Shown here: positions 6,648-11,329 of the stretch, piece by piece
Layout of the letters: each line of letters begins with the position of its first letter
Position numbering within the stretch: position 1 is the stretch's first letter
NCBI GenBank assembly: GCA_035714005.1
Contig: DASTMQ010000168.1
Coordinates: forward strand, 1 to 11,329
Source of the DNA: AWTP1-13 sp035714005
GTDB taxonomy: Bacteria; Pseudomonadota; Alphaproteobacteria; Rhizobiales; Hyphomicrobiaceae
DNA: 11,329 nucleotides
Direction of reading: 5' to 3'
The notes under the pieces: model-generated
Told to the model about the DNA's origin: nothing
Seen by the model: the letters and a program-made list of their open reading frames with translations, nothing else
The model's database searches: none
Made by a program: the position numbers and the translations under genes

Positions 6648-8420
6648 CTATTTAGCCGGGGCTTGCGCCGCCTGCGCTGCGGCCTTGCCCAAGCCGAGCG
6701 CGGTTGCCATCACCCGGAAAACATAAGTGTTGTCGATGCGGCCCTTGAACAGCTCCGCTCCGGGTCCCATGGCCGTGAGCACGACATCGTCCGCGGCGTG
6801 GACGCCCTGGCGCTGCGTGAACGGCAGATTGCCCTCCATGCGCGTGGCCTGCGGCGTGCAATAGGTTTCGTTGGCGATCGCCTTGTCGCCTTTCTCCTCC
6901 GTCGGCTTGAACGGTCCCCCGAGCGCGGGCTTGCCGGAGGCACAATGGTCGGGAAAGCCCGCGAAAACGAAGGCCAGCCGCCGCGAAACGTCGACCGAGG
7001 CGGGATAGCCATCGCTGTCGGCTTTGGGGTAGTTGGGAAATTTCGCCTCGTTGTAGACGCCAAGCTTATCGCGTAGGCGCTCGCCCGGTCGCTCGTCGTC
7101 ATAGGTGCCGATGATGCTGACGGGGTGGGCATGATCGGCAACGACAATGATCAGCGTATCCTGGCGCCCGGCAGCGAAGCGTTTGGCGGCGGCTACCGCA
7201 TTATCGAGCATAATCGTGTCATAGACCGCACGCTCCCAATCCAGCACGTGGCTGAACTTGTCGATCAGTCCCGATTCGACCATCAGGACGAAGCCGTTTG
7301 GCTGTTTGGAAAGAATGTCGATGGCGACCTGCGTCTGCTCCACCAGATCGGGCTGATCGGGATAGGCGCTAACGGTACCCTTCTTGAGGATATGACGATC
7401 GAGCGCCCCATCGAGGTTGCCCGGATGGAACAGGCCGAGCAGGCGGGCGGTGGCCTTGTCGGCCGCCGCGGCCTTCATCTCTGTCGCGGTCGTCACATAT
7501 TGATAGCCGTTCGCCTTGAATTTCTCGAGGAAGTTGGCGTCATCCTTGCGCCGACTCGCCTTGTCCGACTTAGGCAAGAAGTAGCCGCTGCCGCCCCCCA
7601 TCATGACCTCGGGGCCAAGCTCGTAAAACATGCGCACGATATCGTCGTAGTCGCCGCGCCGCCGGACGTGCGCAACCATGCCCGCGGGCGTCGCATCCTC
7701 GATTTCGGTATTGGTCACCACCCCCACCGCCATGCCGCCGTTGTGCCGCTTGGCCAGCTCGGCGATGGTTTCGACCTTTGGGTGTTGCAACCCGCTCTTG
7801 TTGCGCGCGCAGTAGACCCCCATGGCGTTGACGCAGGACTTGTGCCCGGTCGCATAGGCGCTCATTGAATTGGCAGAATCGGTGACAATCGCGTCGGTAC
7901 CCGAGGTCGATACCAGCGCCATGTGCGGCATATCATCGATCGCCAGTTCGCCGCCGTAGCGTCCCTCGATGAGCCCCTTGGCAAGCACGCGGGCGGCGGT
8001 GCGATGGGCCATCGACAAGCCGTCGCCAATGAACAGGATGACGTTGCGCGCGCGGCGCTCGGGTGCGGCGAAGACCTCCCAGCGAACGGTCTTCGCGGCG
8101 CTGCCGGCGGCGGCCGTCACCTCGTAGGAGCCAGGGGTGGTGAGCACAGCATCGCGTATCCAATAGGCCGTGTGGCCAAGCCCATCCTCGTTGACCTCGA
8201 CGGCCGGCGGCTTGCCAAGCACGGCCGCGGCATCACGACCGTTGATCGTGATTTTGATCGCATCGGCGGCAACGCTGCCCTCCAGCTCGACCTTGAAGTC
8301 GAACTTCGAGCCGAGCAGAATTTCGGCCCGATTGAGCGGATAGATCGATTGCGCCGTCGCCGGCGTCCCCGCCAGTGCCGTCAACGCCAATCCGAGCAGC
8401 AGACTGCGCACGCATAGCAT
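6648..8420 (-). CDS. Periplasmic alkaline phosphatase, PhoA family, with N-terminal extra domain
   Basis: Hydrolyses phosphate monoesters outside the cytoplasm; 590 residues. A signal peptide (1-23, cut after ATA) leads the protein. All active-site positions of E. coli PhoA have counterparts: D133 in FIGDG, nucleophile S182 in TDSANS, D242 and T244 in EDATPAG, an arginine in HVRRRGDY (252-254), E382/D387/K388/H391 in VESGLIDKFSH, D429-H430 in VVADHAH and H541 in QGVHAADD. Two Zn and one Mg are expected. Cysteine pairs 196/204 and 493/521 may form disulfides. Residues about 24-120 are not part of the catalytic fold and look like a small beta-sandwich ending in VRWEVF; first-motif aspartate to N-terminus is about 60 residues longer than in E. 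coli. The ATG at 8420 has AGGGGAG about 8-9 nt upstream. A Pho box stands 49 nt upstream of the start, pointing to PhoB control. Ortholog naming (phoA) is plausible but not certain. Confidence 0.95.
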   Translation of the reverse strand: MLCVRSLLLGLALTALAGTPATAQSIYPLNRAEILLGSKFDFKVELEGSVAADAIKITINGRDAAAVLGKPPAVEVNEDGLGHTAYWIRDAVLTTPGSYEVTAAAGSAAKTVRWEVFAAPERRARNVILFIGDGLSMAHRTAARVLAKGLIEGRYGGELAIDDMPHMALVSTSGTDAIVTDSANSMSAYATGHKSCVNAMGVYCARNKSGLQHPKVETIAELAKRHNGGMAVGVVTNTEIEDATPAGMVAHVRRRGDYDDIVRMFYELGPEVMMGGGSGYFLPKSDKASRRKDDANFLEKFKANGYQYVTTATEMKAAAADKATARLLGLFHPGNLDGALDRHILKKGTVSAYPDQPDLVEQTQVAIDILSKQPNGFVLMVESGLIDKFSHVLDWERAVYDTIMLDNAVAAAKRFAAGRQDTLIIVVADHAHPVSIIGTYDDERPGERLRDKLGVYNEAKFPNYPKADSDGYPASVDVSRRLAFVFAGFPDHCASGKPALGGPFKPTEEKGDKAIANETYCTPQATRMEGNLPFTQRQGVHAADDVVLTAMGPGAELFKGRIDNTYVFRVMATALGLGKAAAQAAQAPAK

Positions 8421-8469
8421 CGTTCGCTCTCCCCTGTGGTGTTGCGCGCGCCGTCCATAGTAAGCCGCT

Positions 8470-8487
8470 GTAACAGTTGCGTGACAA
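8470..8487 (-). promoter_or_regulatory. Pho box (PhoB binding site) for the alkaline phosphatase gene
   Basis: Read on the minus strand the site is TTGTCAC-GCAA-CTGTTAC: two 7-mers 11 bp apart with a 4-bp spacer, exactly the architecture of the Pho box (consensus CTGTCAT, 4 bp, CTGTCA C/T). If either pyrimidine is accepted at the last position, each half has one mismatch. It lies in the 96-nt gap before the phosphatase, 49 nt from the ATG. Ten bases downstream is TATGGA (8454-8459), and TACTAT overlaps at 8457-8462; either could serve as the -10 element. The promoter orientation and the gene function fit. Confidence 0.7.
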
Positions 8488-8516
8488 GCGGCATCCTGCA
8501 GCAGGCGCGTCGCCGC

Positions 8517-9356
8517 CTAGGTTTGCGGCATACCTGCCAATGGCCCGCTGTCCGGCGCGGCCAGGACATTGCGATCCTCCACGAAGCGGGCGCGCTCGCT
8601 CCAGCGCACGATTTGCAAATCGCCGTCGCGCGTTTCGATGATCGCCGTGCAACTTTCCACCCAATCGCCGCAATTGAGATAGTGGATGCCGCCAAAAGCC
8701 CGATCGGCGGCGTGATGGATGTGTCCGCAGATCACGCCATCGAGGCCGCGGCGCCGGGTTTCGTTGGCAACGGCTTCCTCAAAGGCTCCGATAAAGGCCA
8801 CCGCCCGCTTGACGCGATACTTCAAGTAGGCGGACAGCGACCAATAGCCGAGACCGAGGTGACGGCGGCACCAGTTCAAGGGATGATTGAGCCAAAGGGC
8901 GAACTCATAGCCACGGTCACCCAGAACGGCGAGCCAACGCGCGGTGCGGACCACGACGTCGAATTCGTCGCCGTGCAATACGCCGTAGCGCCGCCCTTTG
9001 GTGGTGGTGTGCACGGTGTCGCGGCAGATTTCGATGCCGCCGAAGCGCAGGCCAATGTAGTCGCGCAAGCCCTCGTCATGATTGCCCGGAATCAGCACAA
9101 GGCGAACGCCCTTGCGGACCTGGCGCAGTAGTTTCTGCACGACGTCGTTGTGGGTTTGCGGCCAGTGTGGCCCGCGCCGGACCCTCCAGAAATCGATGAT
9201 ATCGCCGACGAGATAAATGATCTCAGGCTCGTAGTGCTTGAGAAATTCGAGCAATTCGCTGGCCTGTGCGGCGCGTGTACCGAGATGCACATCGGAGATG
9301 AAGACTGCTCGCACGTGCCGGCGAAAGCCCAAAGCGGATCCCCACGGAGTATTCAT
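8517..9356 (-). CDS. Calcineurin-like metallophosphoesterase, LpxH-like; candidate PlcP phospholipase C
   Basis: A 279-residue cytoplasmic protein with no signal peptide. The complete binuclear metal site is present: DVH (D22, H24), GD (D52), GNHD (N92-D94), H128 in HGDEFD, and GHIHH (H212, H214). Long stretches such as PQTHNDVVQKLL (66-77), IGAFEEAV (189-196) and NCGDWVESC (228-236) match the alphaproteobacterial proteins usually annotated as UDP-2,3-diacylglucosamine diphosphatase. The S. meliloti member of this group, PlcP, instead removes the head group of phospholipids under phosphate starvation under PhoB control (established knowledge, recalled). Sitting between a PhoB-type regulator and a Pho-boxed phosphatase, this gene fits PlcP better than lipid A synthesis; that choice is inference. 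The start is the ATG at 9356, which has no clear Shine-Dalgarno but gives the normal N-terminus before VFISDVHLG. A half Pho box lies 23 nt upstream. Confidence 0.9.
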   Translation of the reverse strand: MNTPWGSALGFRRHVRAVFISDVHLGTRAAQASELLEFLKHYEPEIIYLVGDIIDFWRVRRGPHWPQTHNDVVQKLLRQVRKGVRLVLIPGNHDEGLRDYIGLRFGGIEICRDTVHTTTKGRRYGVLHGDEFDVVVRTARWLAVLGDRGYEFALWLNHPLNWCRRHLGLGYWSLSAYLKYRVKRAVAFIGAFEEAVANETRRRGLDGVICGHIHHAADRAFGGIHYLNCGDWVESCTAIIETRDGDLQIVRWSERARFVEDRNVLAAPDSGPLAGMPQT

Positions 9357-9378
9357 GGGCGCTAAAGAGAGGATTCGC

Positions 9379-9396
9379 GTTGCACGGTTATGACAG
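9379..9396 (-). promoter_or_regulatory. Degenerate Pho box with one perfect half site
   Basis: On the minus strand CTGTCAT-AACC-GTGCAAC: the first 7-mer is the exact consensus, the second matches at four of seven positions. It ends 22 nt before the ATG of the LpxH/PlcP-like gene, which is close for a normal PhoB-activated promoter with a -10 ten bases further on; transcription would start near the ATG. It may be functional with a very short leader, or only a chance half site. Confidence 0.3.
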
Positions 9397-9421
9397 CGCC
9401 CCCATCCGGCATGCGGCAGGC

Positions 9422-9466
9422 CCGGCAGCTTGCATCTGAGAGGGCCAGATCAACACAAGCTGCCGG
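9422..9466. repeat. Two-tier perfect inverted repeat (stem-loop)
   Basis: Outer arms CCGGCAGCTTG (9422-9432) and CAAGCTGCCGG (9456-9466) are perfect 11-bp complements. Inside, ATCTG (9434-9438) and CAGAT (9446-9450) form a second 5-bp stem around a 7-nt loop, with 1 and 5 unpaired bases between the stems. No T-run follows on either strand, so it is not a simple intrinsic terminator. It could be a structured leader of the LpxH/PlcP-like mRNA, a small RNA, or a copy of a dispersed palindromic repeat; one copy alone cannot tell. Confidence 0.55.
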
Positions 9467-9673
9467 ACCTACAATTGGCGCAAGACGTCCGCTCAGCGGC
9501 GTAGCGCGGGTCTGCAACCAACCAGCTGCCGCGGCTCTACGCCCATTCAAGCGGGGAGTGAGAGCTGAGCCGAGCAGCTTTAGCCGAGCTCACGATCGGA
9601 TGGACACTGCCATCCACCTGCAGTGTGCCAGAGACGCACTACAAAACCGTGACACGCCGGGCAGGGGTCCGCC

Positions 9674-10360
9674 TCAGCAGGCTTCGAAACTATAGCCGGC
9701 GCCTCGCACGGTGCGGATCGGATCCGACTGCCAACCTTGCAACAGCGCCTTGCGCAGTCTGCCGATATGTACGTCCACGGAACGCTCGTCGATGTAGACC
9801 TCGCCACCCCACACGCCATTGAGCAGCTGCCGACGCGTGAACACACGGCCGGGCGACAGCATGAAAAACTCGAGCAAGCGGTAGTCGGTCGGGCCAAGGT
9901 GGACGGAGGTGCCTTGCCGCAACACCAGCATGGCATCACGATTGAGTTCGATGTCGCCCACTCTCAGCTTGTCGGCGATCAATCGTGCATCTCGCCGCCG
10001 CAACAGCGCGGCCGCGCGTGCCAGCAATTCATTGACCGAGAATGGCTTGGTAACGTAGTCATCCGCACCCATCTCCAGGCCGCACACCTTGTCCATCTCG
10101 TCGCTGCGCGCGGTGAGTAAGATCACGGGCAAGGTCTTGGTGGCCGGGGCACGGCGCAAGCGTCGGCAAAGCTCGATACCCGACAGCCCGGGCAGTACCC
10201 AATCCAGCAGCACCAGGTCGGGGGTGGCTTCTTTCAGCCGTGCATCGGCGCGATCGCCGTTGCTGATGCTTTCCACCACATAGCCCGCCTTTTCGAAGTT
10301 GTAGCGAAGAACCTCCAACAGGCAATCTTCGTCTTCGACGATCAAAATGTGCGGCGCCAT
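9674..10360 (-). CDS. phoB: Phosphate-regulon response regulator, PhoB-type (OmpR/PhoB family)
   Basis: A 228-residue two-component regulator, almost the length of E. coli PhoB (229). The receiver domain (1-120) has the acidic pocket E9-D10-E11, phospho-acceptor D53 in LLDWVLPG, T83 and K105 in TKPFS. The winged-helix DNA-binding domain (about 130-228) carries GPTDYRLLEFF (156-166), RRQLLNGVWG (176-185), DERSVDVH (191-198) and TVRGAGY (217-223). Residues aligned with the DNA contacts of E. coli PhoB (W184, R193, H198, R201, R203, T217, R219, Y223) are kept, but position 200 is Gly where E. coli has Arg. The D53-W54 pair and the overall match favour PhoB over other OmpR-family members. No histidine kinase, pst or phoU gene is adjacent in the window, so it may be a second or orphan copy. 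The ATG at 10360 is preceded by a weak AAGAG site. Surrounding phosphatases and Pho-like sites support the role. Confidence 0.85.
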   Translation of the reverse strand: MAPHILIVEDEDCLLEVLRYNFEKAGYVVESISNGDRADARLKEATPDLVLLDWVLPGLSGIELCRRLRRAPATKTLPVILLTARSDEMDKVCGLEMGADDYVTKPFSVNELLARAAALLRRRDARLIADKLRVGDIELNRDAMLVLRQGTSVHLGPTDYRLLEFFMLSPGRVFTRRQLLNGVWGGEVYIDERSVDVHIGRLRKALLQGWQSDPIRTVRGAGYSFEAC

Positions 10361-10566
10361 GCTTGCTCTTTTCGTTGCTGGCGGTCCCAGGCGGACGCTT
10401 GCTGCGGCAGGATGGTTCTCTCTAAAAAGTACCCCTTGGCCTCAAGACTCCACACCCGGCCCCCCGCACCCACCGGTGCTCGGGCTCGCAGACCGTCCCA
10501 ACCGACAAGGGGGGGGAGCAACGCGATTGCGTCGCGAGCGCCAGCACGTGGCCAAGCACCGGTCGT

Positions 10567-10606
10567 GTAACCGCTCTACCCCAGAAGTGTGAATCCGATG
10601 TGACAG
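10567..10606 (-). promoter_or_regulatory. Pho-box-like array facing the phoB-type gene
   Basis: On the minus strand four 7-mers follow at exact 11-bp steps: CTGTCAC (10606-10600, perfect), GATTCAC (10595-10589), CTGGGGT (10584-10578) and CGGTTAC (10573-10567). They match CTGTCA(T/C) at 7, 4, 4 and 5 of 7 positions. The phasing suits tandem PhoB dimers and would give autoregulation, as in many phoB genes. The leader to the ATG would exceed 200 nt, which is long, and only the first repeat is strong. Confidence 0.35.
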
Positions 10607-10628
10607 GCTGGCGCGAGCGCAAGCCGCA

Positions 10629-10668
10629 TTGTCATGGAAGACACATCGGCCTGTGACTCGCGCGTCAT
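10629..10668 (+). promoter_or_regulatory. Pho-box-like array facing the exported phosphoesterase gene
   Basis: Four plus-strand 7-mers at exact 11-bp steps: TTGTCAT (10629-10635), GACACAT (10640-10646), CTGTGAC (10651-10657) and GCGTCAT (10662-10668). The last pair forms the better box, CTGTGAC-TCGC-GCGTCAT, ending 54 nt before the ATG at 10723, nearly the same distance as at the alkaline phosphatase (49 nt). Ten bases beyond it is TAGCCT, a weak -10 candidate. The site is degenerate, so confidence is moderate. Confidence 0.4.
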
Positions 10669-10722
10669 GGGTCCCGCCTAGCCTGCCCGCGAATCGCCGA
10701 GCTCAGCTTGCCCGGAGGTAGG

Positions 10723-11329
10723 ATGCGAGGAGGTGTCGAGCGCCAGCCAAGCCGCCGCGAGATCGTCGCCGCGGGAGCCGCCTCGGTGCTGAGCCTGAGC
10801 AGTGGCTTGGGCATTGCCGCACCAGTGGTCGCCAACGGCACGGTGTTCCATGATCGGCGGGGCACGGGGAGCCGCCAGCCCGGCGATCCGGGCATAGCCG
10901 GGGTCATGGTGTCCAATGGCCGCGACGTCGTCTTGACCGATGCGGAGGGCCGCTGGCGCCTGCCGGTGGCGGAGGGCGACGACGTCTTTCTGATCAAGCC
11001 GCCGCACTGGGCGACGCCGACCGGCGCGGGCGGCGTGCCCCGCATCAGTGCGCCGCACAATTTTGCCGAGCGCGTGAACGAGGCTGCGCCCAGCGCCGAG
11101 AGGTGGACGCCGACGATCGAGTTTGCTCTCACCCGCGTGCGCGAGAACGCTCGCTTCGAGGCCGTGCTGATGGCCGATACCCAGCCTGCCAATGCGGCCG
11201 AGCTCGGCTATCTTTGCGACGATATCATCAGCCCCGTGGTCGGCAGCGGCGCCGCCTTCGGCATCAATCATGGCGATGTGGTCTTCGACGATCTATCGCT
11301 CTATCCGCGCTACCTCAAACTCCTCGGCG
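10723..11329 (+). CDS. Exported calcineurin-like phosphoesterase (Tat signal, N-terminal beta domain), 3' end beyond window
   Basis: The first 202 residues are visible, the frame running off the window. A twin-arginine signal is likely: PSRREIV (9-15) before a hydrophobic Ala/Leu-rich stretch and a VVA cleavage region near 37, so folding in the cytoplasm and export by Tat is expected. Residues about 38-140 resemble the small beta-sandwich (carboxypeptidase-regulatory/calcineurin N-terminal type) found in such enzymes, with GVMVSNGRDVVLTDAEGRWRLP (60-81) as the typical repeat. The phosphoesterase domain starts at about 145, with LMADTQ (D152, Q154 in place of the usual His) and NHGDVVFDD (D185); the remaining metal motifs are outside the window. 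GGAGG (10714-10718) sits 4 nt before the ATG, fixing the start. Divergent from the PhoB-type gene and preceded by Pho-like repeats, so probably a phosphate-scavenging phosphatase or phosphodiesterase. The substrate is unknown. Confidence 0.85.
   Translation, partial: MRGGVERQPSRREIVAAGAASVLSLSSGLGIAAPVVANGTVFHDRRGTGSRQPGDPGIAGVMVSNGRDVVLTDAEGRWRLPVAEGDDVFLIKPPHWATPTGAGGVPRISAPHNFAERVNEAAPSAERWTPTIEFALTRVRENARFEAVLMADTQPANAAELGYLCDDIISPVVGSGAAFGINHGDVVFDDLSLYPRYLKLLG

Larger units (their letters stand above)
9357..9673. other. 317-nt gap between the PhoB-type regulator and the LpxH/PlcP-like gene
   Basis: No gene is supported here. The gap holds a half-perfect Pho box (9379-9396), a two-tier stem-loop (9422-9466), a GGATGG / CCATCC hairpin with a 6-nt loop (9598-9615), two copies of AGCCGAGC about 15 nt apart near 9568-9590, and a weak Pho-like pair on the minus strand (GTGTCAC-GGTT-TTGTAGT, 9638-9655) directly after the regulator's stop. 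Its length and structure suggest that the downstream gene has its own promoter or a structured leader. Confidence 0.55.
10361..10722. other. 362-nt divergent intergenic region with candidate Pho-controlled promoters
   Basis: It separates the PhoB-type regulator (minus) from the exported phosphoesterase (plus). It contains a minus-strand array (10567-10606) and a plus-strand array (10629-10668) of Pho-like 7-mers and a run of eight Gs (10509-10516). The stretch 10361-10566 would be a leader of about 200 nt for the regulator; no gene is supported there, and no convincing sigma-70 hexamer pair was found. Confidence 0.5.

Noticed and set aside
6207..6726. Arg/Ala-rich open frames on both strands in the 585-nt intergenic region
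   Set aside because: No ribosome site, no domain, composition typical of GC-rich non-coding DNA.
8517..9356. Plain naming as lpxH
   Set aside because: The superfamily match alone does not separate LpxH from PlcP, and the Pho context speaks for the latter, so no symbol was assigned.
9638..9655. GTGTCAC-GGTT-TTGTAGT as a further Pho box
   Set aside because: One half has six and the other four of seven matches, and no -10 follows at the usual distance; nearly 300 nt from the next gene. Kept only as a remark.
10509..10516. Run of eight Gs as a phase-variation tract
   Set aside because: It is not in a coding region and not placed between promoter hexamers that I can recognise; runs of this length occur in GC-rich spacers.
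10422..10622. 66-codon minus-strand frame upstream of the PhoB-type gene
   Set aside because: It overlaps the candidate Pho repeats, has no ribosome site and no recognisable features; it could be a leader peptide, but nothing supports it.
10665..11271. Two minus-strand frames of 175 and 197 codons
   Set aside because: They are antisense to the exported phosphoesterase, which has a GGAGG site, a Tat signal and metallophosphoesterase motifs.

Overview
The window is GC-rich, densely coded DNA that looks like an alphaproteobacterial chromosome. The basis is the high GC content, the very close E. coli-type PhoB homologue, and an LpxH-like phosphoesterase of the kind common in Alphaproteobacteria. 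Genus and species cannot be read from it. No insertion sequence, CRISPR array, tRNA or rRNA was seen. All genes but the last are on the minus strand.

Module 1 (about 1-6240, minus strand) is a peptide/opine/nickel-type (Dpp/Opp) ABC importer operon. Its order is binding protein (dppA-like), a 117-nt gap with two GC hairpins, permease dppB-like, permease dppC-like, an F-type ATPase, a D-type ATPase, and an M20-family amidohydrolase (N-carbamoyl-amino-acid hydrolase/allantoate amidohydrolase type) cut by the window start. The last four genes overlap by 1-4 nt at each junction, so they are probably translationally coupled. The likely scheme is import of a nitrogenous compound (peptide, carbamoyl amino acid or ureide) followed by hydrolysis in the cytoplasm.

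Between the modules lie about 585 nt without a credible gene. They hold a 15-bp dyad and several hairpins that may form the control region of the transporter operon and the 3' end of the phosphatase transcript.

Module 2 (6648-11329) looks like a phosphate-starvation cluster. It contains a periplasmic PhoA-family alkaline phosphatase, a cytoplasmic metallophosphoesterase that could be the PlcP lipid-remodelling phospholipase C rather than LpxH, a PhoB-type response regulator without an adjacent PhoR, and a divergent, probably Tat-exported calcineurin-like phosphoesterase cut by the window end. A good Pho box (two 7-mers spaced 11 bp) precedes the alkaline phosphatase. Weaker 11-bp-phased arrays of the same 7-mer lie in the divergent region between phoB and the exported phosphoesterase. 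The picture is a local PhoB regulon that scavenges phosphate from extracytoplasmic esters and possibly from membrane phospholipids. The families involved are known. The most useful observations are the regulatory sites and the possible re-assignment of the LpxH-like gene.
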